A DNA stretch of 64,000 nt from Himantopus leucocephalus (GCA_003993805.1 RSEF01000020.1:12891655-12955654); one strand, 5' to 3'; positions 25,701-38,690 are shown, numbered from the stretch's first letter. Numbers and translations: made by a program. Notes: generated from the sequence alone by a model not told the origin.

Positions 25701-26282
25701 TCATTAGAGAGAGGGTTCTTGTGAGTGAAAATCTTTTAAAATTCCACATGACCACTATGTGTGTTTTATTTCAGTGAGAATTATAAACTTGATTGTGGAG
25801 AATGGGTAATCTCTCCTAAAGCGAAATATGCCAGAGATCAGAGCCTGTGATCTCTGCTCTGCATCAGTTAAAGATAACTTACCTGACGTGAGTAGAGCTG
25901 CACCAACAGGAAACTGGAGTAATTGAGAATCAAGCTACAAATCATTGTCAGAATAAAAAAAAATAAAGGAATTTGCTTCTCTCGCTCCCCGCAGATACGT
26001 ACTGATTTTACAGCACATGTGAAAAAGGAAGCGCGTAACCTGCAAATATTCCATCCTCTGCCTAAGTTGTCTTCTGGTATAAACCAGGTGGCCTTGTGAA
26101 TGGAAAACAAAAGTAAATCCTCCAGATACAACCAGATACTAAATTTGCCATCGAGAGTAAGCAGCAGGATTTGAATCTTGTTTTCTTCTCTTCTGATAGG
26201 ATAATGCTTAAAGTTGCTAGGAAACAGAATTACATAGCAAGGACAAGAGGCCATTGTACATCCATGGGGAAACGCTGGCTGT

Positions 26283-26321
26283 TTTCCACCATAAATCAGA
26301 AGTTCTGATTTATAGTGGAAA
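26283..26321. repeat. Near-perfect 19-bp palindrome
   Basis: The arms at 26,283-26,301 (TTTCCACCATAAATCAGAA) and 26,303-26,321 are reverse complements with one mismatch and a single-base centre. It is probably a degenerate palindrome or a remnant of an inverted duplication. No transposon body was recognised. Confidence 0.9.
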
Positions 26322-27780
26322 TACCAGCTGAGAAGATAAAATCCCTGTAAAATAACTGCACTCTGAAATCAAGGCTCAGTCCTGCAGCCACTATTTATGC
26401 AGCGATTCTCAGCAGTGCACGGCTGCGGTTCATGTTTCAGCATCAGTGGGGGCCGTTCAGTGTCCAGCGCGGCACTAGGCACTTAGCAGAGAACAATAAC
26501 CATCTCTGGAGAGAGGCCCAGCTTGGATTTCACGGCAGCTGGGATGCAACATAAAATAGAAGCCAGATCCGGACCATCCCTGTAAAGCGAAGGTTTGTAG
26601 ATTGGAGTTAGGAAACAACCAGCTTAAGCTCTGCAAACTGGCTGGAAGCAGGCGCTTGGGGCTGTGGGCTGAAAGGAGCGCTGCCCCCGGTTCTCACAAT
26701 CAAATTCTAGTGAACATGGTTTAGCAAAACTACCCTTTTCCATCTTTTCTCCAATAGCTAAGGGATGTTTAATTAAAACTAAAGAAGTTGCTCTCATGCA
26801 TACCTCTGCAGCTTCCCTGATTCACGCAGGCATAAACCAGAGCAATAACAAAACAGCAGAGCACCTGGTACCCATGGTGGCTGGGCAGGACACCCAACAG
26901 GATGAGCACTGAGGCTGGAGCCGGCTCCAGCCCTCTGCCTTCTCTTTGGAGACTTTCCTCGTTCAAGGTGTGGCTCAGAATAGTTTCTCCTTATTGTTTA
27001 TTTGTGTAGCTTTAGCAGTATGTATACATATAGAACCTGAGCCAAAGTCAATAGGAACCTTCCTCTTGACTTCAGTCTGGTTTGTCCTTCAACCATGTTG
27101 CAGGGAATGTGTTTGGCCCCAAATAATTTAGAGTCCTGAGGCACAGCAAGTTTGGAGGGTACATAAATGTATTTTAAATTAATGGGACAAGAAAAGAAAA
27201 AAAAAAACCAGAAAAACCCCAACAGCCCCAACAGGTTTATGTGTACTTGTATATAGGAAAGAGGCTAAAATTGAAGCAAACACATTGCTCCTGAAACAAA
27301 CTCTAAAGAAATCAGAACAGTTTCACTAAGCATTGAATTATCTAATGCACTAATAGTAATGAACTAGCTAAGATTATGTCTGGATTGCTGTCAGAGCTGT
27401 GACTCTGGTGGATATGAACATAAAGCCATTTGACACTGACTAGTTTAGGTAACAGTAGTGCTGCACCTGTGGCAACATAACATGCTGGAAAAACACATCC
27501 AGGACCCCAGATGAATGCTGCGGGGGCTGGTTCGTGTTGTCTCTGACTTGCTGCAGCTACAGTCCTGGCAGTGCTTGAACTAGCCAAGGAAACGCAGCTC
27601 AGTTACTTCTGTGAGCTGCAGTCGACTGGTGAAGCTGTCTAGAGCAGGCCAAATACTTCCCCAGCCACAGGCGAGAATTTTCCCCAGAGGATGTGATACA
27701 CACAACTGCAGGACATACGGCGCCTCACTTCCAGAGTTTACAGGCGTGACGTCTTTACGTGCTGCCTCTTTTCTCTCTTC

Positions 27781-27799
27781 NTTTTTTTTTTTTTTTTTT
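27781..27799. repeat. Homopolymer T run with an ambiguous base
   Basis: A single N at 27,781 is followed by a run of about 18 T. It probably marks an unresolved homopolymer length in the assembly. Confidence 0.8.
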
Positions 27800-28229
27800 A
27801 ATGAAAACCAAACAAAACTATAAAACCCCACCAAGCTGCTGTGATTTATTCATACATTTTTGTCTTTTTTTGTCTTTTTCACTTTATTCTGCTGCTGGCT
27901 CCATGTTAGGACATCTAGTGAGTCCTAATGAATGATGCAGGTGTGATTGCACCCAGTTTTCCTCACCAAACAAGAAAAGTTTGTTAGTTTGTACCCTTTT
28001 TGGCGAGCAGCTGTGAGCCCCTGCGCATAGTTGGGTTTGGGTGAGACGGGCTGGTGCAGCCTGATGACCAGGGCAGGTGCCTTTGGGAAAGCAGGTGGGG
28101 CTCATTAGGGATTTAAACAGCCTGTCAAAGTCTGTCACCATTGGCTGGCTCTTAATTTGAATTAGGCTGTAAATTCATATTAATGAGTAAGAAAAGGTTA
28201 CTTGGGTGGGTTTTTCTTCCACCTTGCAG

Positions 28230-28303
28230 GAACTATGGGGAATACACTGAGTGTCCCAGAGGAAGCTGAAGAAGACAACACGTGCACAGTAAAGAGCTAC
28301 CAG
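28230..28303 (+). CDS. BCAS1: BCAS1 first coding exon (start codon)
   Basis: A splice acceptor (TTCTTCCACCTTGCAG) is followed by five untranslated bases and ATG at 28,235-28,237; the donor is CAG|GTAAGC at 28,304. The start context has A at -3 and G at +4, a good Kozak site. The 23 codons begin MGNTLSVPEEAEED. Gly2, Asn3 and Ser6 match the N-myristoylation consensus MGxxxS, and human BCAS1 begins MGNQMSVP. Lipid anchoring to membrane is therefore inferred. The acceptor just before the ATG shows that at least one untranslated exon lies upstream. The exon ends in phase 0. Confidence 0.9.
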
Positions 28304-28408
28304 GTAAGCAAGAGCTGCCTGCTCACATCTTCCCTGGATATGACATACTGCGATTTTCAAGCCCCATGATGTACCTGGTCCTAAGAACTGTGTTATTTGC
28401 TGTTTCAG

Positions 28409-28490
28409 GCTCTATCTGAATCTCCTGACAATATTAAAAATGGTTCTGTTGCATTGGTTCAGGCTCATTCTCCTGTGATGAATGGTGAAG
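28409..28490 (+). CDS. BCAS1: BCAS1 coding exon 2
   Basis: The acceptor is TTTGCTGTTTCAG and the donor is AAG|GTATGT at 28,491. The exon is 82 nt, encodes residues 24-50 (ALSESPDNIKNGSVALVQAH and onward) and contributes the first base of codon 51. It aligns loosely with the human segment around NGVPVVVSTHTVQ, sharing an NG-x-V-hydrophobic-V pattern. It lies only 105 bp after the start-codon exon. The phase-1 end matches exon 3 at 38,107, where the split codon becomes Val (G + TG). No domain is visible. Confidence 0.85.
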
Positions 28491-31400
28491 GTATGTACTG
28501 GGAAAGGGTGGCATATTTGCACTTCTTTTGTCTGCAGATGGGCAGGAGAAGGTTTATACTGGAGCAATAATAAATATTGGTGCATGGTCTCAGAGTAAAA
28601 GATAAATCTGTGTTTCAGCTCTTACTTGTGAATCAATATGTGTTGTTTCAGAAGCTTGAAAGTTTAAGGATAACAGAGTAAAATAGGAAAATATTTCTCA
28701 AGTCCTCTGGAAGCTGTTTGTTTAATTGTTCTAAGAACTTGGTTTATGTATCTGATCCACAAAAAGTAGTTTTATAGACTGAAGATTTTGGTTGGTGTGA
28801 AGTATCATAGGGCAGGAGCGGTTTGGCGCTGGTGCCTTTCAGGTTGCTGCACAGACCTCAGGGCGTCCTGTGATAAACTCCCTCCGCTTGGGCTCTGCCA
28901 GAGGCAGTGCCTCTAACAAGCCTTGGGGGAATCATTGCTGCAAGGAACACAAGTTGGGGCTCCTGAAAGGGACATAATGCGGCAACAGCACCAATGCAAG
29001 GATCAGTGGCCCCTTAGTGAGGTTTTGTGTTTGCGGGGCACACAACGAAATGCTGTTCTGCAGACTGGAACAGGAGAGCAGTTCGTGTGGTGGAAGGGAG
29101 AGCGAGTTGTCTTTAAATAATGCCATGGCATCCCTGCTGCTGGCTGGGAGTTGTCGTTGTGGTTGGATGCCAGATTGGACCACCCATTGGTGTGGAAACT
29201 GATAGTCTGGAGGGAATGTAGGAGACTACTGAAAAAACCCAACCAAACAAACAAGGGGACTGGATGCATTGGAAAAAAGTAAACTTATGCAGGCTCGAAA
29301 TTAAATTTGTTGAGCTTTAAAATATTCCCCAGCTACTATGGAGGAGTAACTTTTGTGAAGCGGATGTTTGTGCTATTGGTCAGGCTGCTTTGCATTGCCA
29401 AACCCGTCCTCTGGTCACAGTGGGCACAACTCTGGGACTACACAGAAACTGGGCTGTTATATGGAAAGCTGCAATAATTTTCTGTTTATAAAAAATCAAC
29501 AGTGTGCCCTAGACTTCAGGGTCTATCCCCAAATTGTTTAATCATGATGCCTAAAGTTAGGCAGGGTAGAACAGTACAAAGCTTTGCAGAAATGAAGTAT
29601 TGTGGGATGGATAGAGCAGGTAAGACAGTAATGGGCCACAAAAATGGTTATTATGTTGCTCCAGGTAATGCGGATCTGCTCACCAATGAGCTCCGTGAGT
29701 CTCGCTTGGTTAAAGTTTTGCAAGGAGCTTGAGGAAAGGAGTCTCGAGGGATACCTGAGGGCGGCACAATAGGAGTTCACCCTGCTCACCTGGCATTTTA
29801 GCTGTGTGACCCGGAGGGGGGTTTGCCAAGTGCCCCAGGCTGTGACAATATCGAGTGCAGGAAAGGGTGATGGACTTGTGCAAGCCCAAAAGAAATGTAT
29901 TAGTGTAAATTATGGAAAGCCCAGAGTAATATTGTATTAAGGTGACAAAGAGAAAAAGAAGGGAGTAGGAAACTGTTTGGGAGGGATTTCTTTTAGAGAC
30001 CGCAATAAAATACATTCTTTTGAAACCTTCTGCATGCACTCAGTCTTCTGGGGGTGTTTTGAGCAGTTTAATGTTAATAAAAGAAAATTTTTATAAAATT
30101 CTTTGTGAGCTGGTTACAAAAAATGAAATAAAGTTAAAAATAAAATAAAATCCAGGTCCTAGCTATGTGCTTTCATCCAAAAGTTGGGAAGTCTTAGAAA
30201 ATACCTCTGCATTTTCTTGTGAAACCATATTTCTGATCCTTTCAGTAGCAATTTCAACAAATGATATAATAGAAATGTGAGCACCTTTTTGTTCATCTAA
30301 ACATTTCCATCTTGTTCTCTGGTTTTTTTTTTGGTCCTGTGTTTGTCAGTAGGTGCATTGCCTTGACTTCAGAAATGCCAAACAATTATTTGTTAATGAT
30401 GAAATATGTGTGGGGATATTTTTTCTTCTTGAAGAGAGCAGAGTACATGTAATGTGCAGTGAGATCTTAGTAAACAAAATTTAACTGTGTCCACTGCATG
30501 TGTTTGAATTCTACAGAATTTAGGGTATAGCACAGTAATTTATGGAGCTAGATAAGCAACAGCTGGGAATGCAGCATGGCTGACAACACTATTACCAAGA
30601 GATCAGTCCTATTTACCAGAATTATTCAAACTGTCACAAGGCTGGTGGTGTAACTCTGACCACCTCTCTCCTGTTACTGTTATAGGATGTATTAATATTA
30701 CTCAACTACTGCCAGGGCAACAAGAGCATGGGGGGGGTGGACAACAACTTCTTTCTCTTTCTCTGTACACTAATGAAATAAAATCGATATGCCCCTATTA
30801 CGTATAAACTGTGGGCATTAGTGTAGAATAATTGGTGGGGGTATGGGTAAATCACTACTCAGTAAGCACGTCCCATTTCAGACCTATTTGCGTGGTGTTT
30901 CTGGCAGGACAGCAACAGGGTTTTTGAGGGATGTCACCAGTGGCAGGCTGGGCCCTGGGGTCCCCATGGAAAGGTGCTGGTCCGCAGCCGAGCCCCATGT
31001 CCAGAGCTGACATCTTGAGACTCTGGTGTGAACGACACGGCCTGGGCATTAAAAATTTGGCCCCAAGTAGTTTTGGAAAGTTATCTCCACATAGTCATGG
31101 GCAGTTGTTCTCATCCACAGACATGTGTCTCTCTCCTTACTTTTCAGCACCTCATTAATTCTTCCTTCCACCTCTTGTTGGCTTTGGAGCAGCATTCAGG
31201 CAGCTCTCATCTGCTGCAGTGTTGCTTCAGTTCACATCTCTGCAGATTCAGCCACGTTAATTTTACCAGTGTGTTCCTTGCATTGGATTCCTTTCTGTTT
31301 TCAGAATACAATAAAAAACCAACAATTTTCTCCAATCTCTGTAAGGAAAGAAAATATTATTTTATTATTCAATATTAAAAGAACCCTCTCGGCCTGTTAT

Positions 31401-34400
31401 ATCCAGCTGAAAAATCTCAGCGTAGACAAAAATAATCAAAGACTGGTACGGCAATGTGCAGATGGTACTGATTACAGTTCAGAATCCCTGTTCTATGGCT
31501 AATTTCCTAATGCCATCTAGCTATAATAAGTCAGTTTAAACGATTGCCTACTAGAAAATAAAAGCCTGTAGCTGTGTGTTTCTGCTGGTGTAAACCAGCA
31601 GAGTTCTGGGAAGTACATTAAAGCCAGATGATTTACACTGTCTGAAGACCTAGAAAATAAGTGTACATTTTAGTTTTTATATACAAAATGAAGCATATGG
31701 CATTGTGTTGCTTAAATGGATTACCTAATTAATGTAATTACTAAATCAATTTAAGTACAAGTTGAAAAATTGGGCTGTCCTGTGTTGATATTATTTGTAT
31801 TTAAATTTATTAATGTTTAAAAAGCAGTAATAATCATTAACTACTTGGATACCACAGAAATCTCACTGGTTTGTGTAATGTAATCAAGGTCTTGGTAAAA
31901 TAAAAGTGCAAGTGCTGTTGGGAGATAGAAGTTATTCCTATAGAAAACGTAGTTGGTAGTATTTCTAAAATGAAATAAATAGATTACAGTACCATTTCTT
32001 GCATTTATGGTCATAAAGTGAACACTTTGGAGAAGATAAGAGCTGCAAAAAAAGGCAAGTGAAGCAAGGGGATTTTTATTAATAGTGTTAGATGTATGTT
32101 TGTGGTCTTTGTCTTGTTAGTTTGCATTTCTGTGATTGCCAGTGATCTGACCATGTGCTGTGCATTAAATGGTAGAGTTGATAAATGAGTCCATGAAATC
32201 TATATCTGCTAATATAATGAAAAAAAGAATCCAGAGAGTTAACTTAATACAGCCAGAGGAAGTAATGTTATTTGGAAGAGCCCTGTCACCATCTGCTTCA
32301 CATCTGGGTGAGCAGATTGGTGACCGGTTCCCTACATTTGCTGCTTCTGCTCAAACAGGCTGACAGATGTGTGGGCTTAAGGATTCTTTCCATGACTTGC
32401 CTTTCCTGCTCCTATTGATTATCAGGGCTGCAGACGTTGCACAGAGTGCTAGCACCCACCTTCTCCTCCTGTAATGCCATTTAAGCGACAGTGGTGCCCT
32501 TACTGCTAGTTTGTGACATGTTGCTTTGCAAGCAAAAGGATAGCAACTTCGATCCTGACTTTTCCTAAGGCTTTGTGTTGGCCTTCTTGAACTTTAAGTA
32601 ATACAGGTACTTGGTGGACAACAGGTAAAGGGAAGAAGGCTAGAACTAAAAACCATGTATCTCTGAGACTTGTACTACATAGAGCAGAAACGTATCAGGA
32701 GGGCAAAATGGGAAAAGTTTTTTGTTTGTATTTGGGTGGCAATTACATGCAGATTAAAACAGTGGCTCGCTCATTAAAAGAAAGATTACACAAAGAAGAA
32801 AAATTCAGTTAAGATTCAATTCCTTTGTTGCAGAGGATAAATCTGATGCAGCAAATTCTGCTACACCCATTTCTGTTAGACACTGGTTAGTATTGCAGTA
32901 ACTCCGTGTGGCTGTACGGTGTGAAACACAATGCATTTTCAGTTACTTTTTAAAGAATGATCATTGCTATTCTTGCTGCTAGCTTCTCTTCCCCTGTTTC
33001 CATAATTTCTGTAAATCTGTTAGGTAAATAACAATGCTAGTTAACTCAGTGAAACAAAACTATCCTTAGAGCATAAATGTACTGTCAGCTTCATTTGCAT
33101 GGAACAGTCAAGCAAGATTGTAAAGGAATATTAGTACATTTTTTCTTTTTTAAGAGAGGGTGAAAATGTCTTATTTTGGAATCCTCTAACACTTCTGAAA
33201 ACTGTCATTTAGTCTTGTCACAACAGTTTTTGGGAGTGTCCCACAAAAACACAAGGTGTACTTGAAGATCTGAAAATTCTACATCTACTGTAGCATTATG
33301 ATACCAACCCAGTTCTAAATAACACAAGGAAAAATTAACCTACACAATATATATGAAAAAATATCAGAAATATAAATTAGAAAATTCACTCTTTGTTGCT
33401 AGGTATTTAGACTCTTAAGCCTAGTATTTGCTGCAGTAATTCTTTCAGGGCTATTATAATCCATTGTGCTGGCCTACACTGATGGACTTCTGAGTGCCAA
33501 ATGTTGCCTTGTAGCCCTTAATGGTTCCTTCATGGCCATTAAAATCTATTGCCTCCACGATTATCTGAACTCCAGGGAACAAAGTAATTGCTAAATAAAA
33601 TATCTGTTTGCAACGGGCTTGTATTCAAAACAGTCAAAGATACTAAAACCATAATTGTAGCTAATGGCTTACTCAGTTCAGTTTTAAAAAAAAAAGATTT
33701 TTTTTCCTATTGTCAAAAGCAAAAACATCAGAAAACATTTTCTCCTAGCATTTGTTTTATGGTGTGTTCAAATGGTAGTGGCCTACAGGAGGAGATGTCT
33801 CTGCTGAAGACTTTGCTCATTCAACAGCTAAAAATTACTGGTACTATGAAAGAGTCAGTAGGATAAATTGCAGGAGGTGAGAAGTTGATATAAGACATCA
33901 CAGGACCTTATTTTATATGTTCCTTACATGTAAGTATAAGCCATGAGGGTGCATACAACTGCTGAAACCAGACTAGCAATCAAAGGCTAGAAAAGGTGCG
34001 TGTCTTAAGGCAGCATCTGAAGGATGCGACTTGGGCAAATTGAGCATCAAACATAGATGCCTACCTAGTACGTGGCTTAGGCTGCTGCCAGGAATAAAAA
34101 GAGCAAACTAAGCTTCAGAGAAAATCAGGTTATATAGAAGGGGGAAGGCAATCTGGAAGTGCCGGACAGAATTGCTTTTGGTCCCAGTTGAGGGAGTTTG
34201 GCTGCTGTCTGTTATGTGTGCCAGGCTGAAGTCTGGTTAAATTCCCACTGATTAGCAAAAGCAAATCAGCTGACAAAAGCTCAGGCAGCCTTTTCATTTA
34301 TATCGGACTGGCGGCTCTGAACTTCCCTTCGTGTCAGCCGCATCCTCAGGATTCCTGCTGGCATCTGCTGTTCCCTCTGAGTGCTGCATCTTGGTCCCAA

Positions 34401-37400
34401 ACAAACAAGAAATAGGTGCTTTGCTGCAGGCGCTCTACACCGATGCTTTCTGAGCTCTGCTGCCTGCCCGTGGGGTTCTGGATCCGTTATGTCCCATAAT
34501 GAACAGAAATAATTCCATTCCTATGTGGTCAGTTTTGCAGCTCACGTGGTCAGCTCAAAGCCTGTGCTCGCCTTAAGGCTTTGTCCATTGTAATATTTTT
34601 ATCTGCTGGCTCTGTCTATTAAAACCTAAGGACTTGCTTTTTAAAATTCAGTGCCAGTTTTGCAGACTTGGTGCCATTCTGTGTCAGCAAACATAGCGCT
34701 GCTCTTCATCCTCAGCCTATGGAAGTGCCTAAAATGCAAAGGTCAAGGATGTGAAAGGAAGGGGGAGAAAGTCTGTCAGCAATTACTTCTGAGCAGGGAA
34801 ATGGTATTGACGTAACATTGCACTAACCATTACTCTTCTCTGTACAGTTTTTCTTATAAGTCAAGGGAAAAAATGGCAGTCTAGTATAGCAAATTTCTGA
34901 AAAAAATCCTTATTTTGGGTGTATTCTTACAGAAGAGGGACTTTGTGCAGCTATAGTACTGCTCTTTCAACATATCCTGATGAAGTGACGGGTAAGGAAG
35001 GACAAATCTTCTGTCGTGTGACTGCCTTTTGTTAAATACTTGAAAGGAAAAAGCCTGTGTAGTAGTAGTATGAAATGCAGTCTCACAGCAGTGCTGTAAA
35101 TTGTATATTGATCTTTGTTTCAGAGCAGTTATTAATCTTATTCAGAGTGAGCAGCTTTGATCTACTTGCAGGCCTGGCCTAGAACTTGGGAGGTTTTGTG
35201 TCTATTCCTAATTCTGCTTCTGGATTGTGGAATAATTTTGGAAAGAAAGGCACTTCTATGTCTCTTTAAAAACAAAAATATAACTCACTTTTTATCCAAA
35301 TATTGTAATTTCAAAGCCTTTCTCCTTCAGTTTGCTGTGGATATGGCATGAGTCAAACTCATGTCCAGCCCAACAGCAGTGTCTCCTCTCTGGTGGTGGG
35401 ATCTGCTTCGCCCTCTGTCTGAGCGGACTTTCCCTGAAACAGTTTGAACTGTTTTGACACAAAAGACATGCTGCAGAGCTCATGCTGGTGATATTTTCCA
35501 GGTCTTTCATTCTTTCCATGATAATTAGAGATAAAAGGAGCTTGATAGGTTCATGAGCTACTTCTTGTTTGGTTGGCTTTCTTAATGATGAGCTTCTATT
35601 CCTATTTTTGTACTGAAGACAGTTTTCCCGTGTTTCATTTTTTTATCTGTTACATAAAGCAGAAGTTCAGCATCTATTACAATTATTTTCCAATGGATAT
35701 TGTTTCTGCATTCTTTAGCTGGGGAAGCTTTTGCTTTTTACTTCCTTCCCAAGTTTCCAACTATAATTAGAAGTAAGTGCTTCAGTTCTTTTTCATATAG
35801 TACTACAGGAGGCTTAGGAAACTATAACTGATACTTAGCGGCCCTGACTGAATAGCCGAATAGGTGGTTGAGTAGGTAGTTATTTGTACCTTTTCTTTGC
35901 ATGTCGGTGTGTTGAAATAGGTGCTCGTGAAATATTGCAGAAGAATATTACTGGCAAAGGATTCTTGCCAAGGTGAGTTATTTTCTTACATGAATAGTAA
36001 TGGAGAAACCAGGGAAAGACATTTTCTCTAATAGAGTGCACACAAAGAAGTGAAAATCTCTTTGCCTGGACAGAACAGGTTATACTGAGGCACTCTGGTC
36101 CCTCTGTGTGCTTGCATACGCCCAAAACGCAATAAGAAAGCAAATGTCAGATTAAAAACGTTAGAAGTAGAGAAGCTAGGAGCCAGTTCCCCAGCTGCTG
36201 GTAAAATGCTGGCTGCAGTTGTGAATCCTGCCACCACAGCCCGAACTTTGTCAGCTGCCGCCTCCACTGCTGGCGAGTATTGCAGTAAAGTCACTTGAGA
36301 CTCACGCCGGCACGCTCCGGCACTTCTCGTCTCTCGGGTTTGTGGAAGCTCCCACCTCCTGATAGTCAGGACCAACCCTGAACTGTGAAACAAGAGTCCG
36401 GTGGGGACTCTGGGTCACTCAGGCTGCGGAGGAGGGGATGTCAGGGCTGGATGTGACCAGGATGTCCTCCCCTGGGCACTGCCACGGGAGGACGGTATGA
36501 AATGGACACAGACCCATGTTATACACTGCCTGCTGGTGCTTGTGTGTTGGTATGCAAAATCCTTGCAGGAGTGGGAAGGATTGGGGTAATTGGGGTAAAT
36601 AGTGGGAAGCTGGGGTAATTTTGCTGTGCAAAGCGAAGAGGTAGTTTTGAAAGCTGTGATCTAAAAATGTTCGGCTTTCCTTATCTTAAAAAGGAATTTA
36701 AAAAATGAAACTGAACACTGGAGATCTGTACTGTGGAAGACAGACATTTTAGTCAGGTTTTGTTGCTATCTGGGGTTTTATTTCTGTTTAAAGTAAAATG
36801 TGAAGGGCGTAATATTGACTAGACTATTACAATTATCATTTGAAAAAAATTTCAATTTTACACTGAAACTGACAATTTTAAAATTCTAATTTAGCAAGTC
36901 AGTTTGAGACTGTCAGTTTTTCACAGTTATAATTAAGTAGATCTAAATTCATCCTTGAAATCTGTGGTGATGATTGACAGGGAAATCGGATATATATTCT
37001 AGCCAAAGTAGGGAAGAGAAGCTCAAGCTGAAGAGAAGCTGTAAGGTTTACCTCTCGACAAGCCTCCTCTTGTTTACTGGGGTTTCACACCACATAATTT
37101 GTGATTCAGTCTCCCATCCACAAAACAGATAAATCTTTTTTTTTTGCTTTTGTCTCTTGTTTCGTCTTCTGTAAAGCAGGAGCCTTCTCCTCCTGTCTGC
37201 ATATACAGTATTAGGGATTTTCACCTCAGCTGTATTATCGAAGGGCCATTGTAATATAAAACCATAAAATATACTTTTAAGATGAAATATTTCTTCACAT
37301 CTGAAGTACGATTGCCATGCGTGTACACGAAGGGGAATTATTTGTGAGAATTTTGAGGGGGGTGGAAATGTGATTAAAAGTCATATTGTTTGGCTAAAAA

Positions 37401-38106
37401 GAGTCAGAAATATAAGGATAAGAAGCCTGACTCAGCTGTGATTTATAAGTATTCAAATCAGGCTTAAACTAACCTACAGACAATAGAGGAGGAATGCAAG
37501 TAGAAACTGCACTATGGAGAGTCGGCAGCAAGGCAAGGAACAGTGCTGGAAAAATGAATGAAATAAGTTATGACTGCAAAGCCCTGTGGGGAGTTTGGCA
37601 AGTCAGGAAACCAAATTAGTCCTTGCAGTTTCCATTCTTTTTCCCATTTAGCTCTGACAGAGGAAAGCATAATGTATTAATATATAACTTTTTCTCAGGT
37701 TTTATTGATTAATATTTTTTTTTGCATATCACTTCTTTAACTTTAATTGGAAAGTAAAATATCCTTGGCATGCCCACTGGGCTGAGCAGTGAAAAACCTG
37801 GGCTGGTGTCCTGTCTGACTTTGGCAGGTGAGAGGGGGCTGTGGAGAACATAAAATTTGCACCAACTTCAATAAGGAATGACAGGAAAGAAAATCAGACA
37901 GGCAGGTCTGACAGATGAGTGGCAGCTCGTATTTAGCACAGGAAGACAACGGGGTCTCTAAACAAGCTGCACTCTGTGTGGTCCTCCCTGAGGCTCCACG
38001 TTTCAGAATTAGTTTATTAAAGAGCGAGGTCACCATGATTAATTGTACAACCAGTATAACTTCTTTGCTGTGCTGGATAATTACTGTTTTATGCTTCTGT
38101 TCCTAG
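28491..38106 (+). other. BCAS1: BCAS1 intron between coding exons 2 and 3
   Basis: A 9.6-kb phase-1 intron, AT-rich, with G8 near 30,730 and a 9-bp hairpin at 31,581-31,602. A coding-like stretch after a good acceptor at 32,834 does not keep the frame (see findings). No repeat family was recognised. Confidence 0.8.
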
Positions 38107-38690
38107 TGGATGCAAAGGCAAGTGTTGCACGGGATAATGTGGCCGTTTCTTCCCCGAAGACAATGGAGCAGAGCCCCGTTCCCGATGCGGGCGGGCAGAG
38201 TCTCGGGAGCGCTGCCAGGAGAGCTCTGCCATCTGCTAAATCCCGCTCTGTCTTCGCGTTTTCATGGTCTGTACCAGGGCGTACTGAAGATCCAGCTACA
38301 GATTCATCAGTTGGATCGGCAGAACTTGATGTCAGCTCGGAGGCGCCCGGAGTGAACAAAGCACCAAGTGACAGCGTGGAGGTTCCCGCAGCAGCTGTGC
38401 GGGAGGAAGACGCGCATAAAAACCTGACACGGGCCCCGCCGGCACCATCACTTCACGACATCGATCTCGCAGCCTCAGTGACACCTGAGGGAGAGGATGC
38501 AGCTGCCTCAAAGCCAAAACAAGTAACCTTCTTTGACAGGATCTTCAAACTGGAGAAGGGAAAGGAAAGGAGTAAAACGCAAATTGATACCCAGGAGGAA
38601 AGGCAGACTTCAGACCTTCTTGACGGGCGCATCACAGCGAAAGAGGCTGCTGGATTACAGAGCACATCAAACGCTGTCCTGCAGGGGAAG
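38107..38690 (+). CDS. BCAS1: BCAS1 coding exon 3, the largest exon, with a GC splice donor
   Basis: The acceptor is TTATGCTTCTGTTCCTAG. The exon is 584 nt and, with the split codon, gives residues 51-245. Blocks shared with the human protein as I remember it: residues 95-110 (KSRSVFAFSWSVPGRT), 118-129 around SSVGSAELDVSS, 181-190 (DAAASKPKQV) and 191-203 (TFFDRIFKLEKGK). Residues 208-211 (TQID) resemble the core of a dynein light chain LC8-binding motif. The frame must end at AAG (38,688-38,690) to join exon 4 in phase 0, and the bases there are AAG|GCAAGT, a textbook GC-AG donor. Reading through adds Ala-Ser-Ala and a stop at 38,700-38,702, so intron retention would give a protein of about 248 residues. 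Confidence 0.9.

Larger units (their letters stand above)
22731..28229. other. 5' flank or first intron of BCAS1
   Basis: No coding exon is recognised. It contains a near-perfect palindrome (26,283-26,321), an N followed by a T run (27,781-27,799) and T-rich sequence near 27,860. If transcription starts at the 22.6-kb CpG patch, this whole stretch is intron 1. Confidence 0.55.

Noticed and set aside
25868..26254. 128-codon minus-strand open frame with hydrophobic stretches
   Set aside because: The hydrophobic runs come from reading A-rich DNA in reverse; no receptor or transporter motif is present.
1..28229. Search for CYP24A1 or PFDN4 exons, the mammalian neighbours
   Set aside because: No heme-binding or C-terminal P450 signature and no prefoldin sequence could be read in any frame; both genes must lie outside the window if synteny holds.
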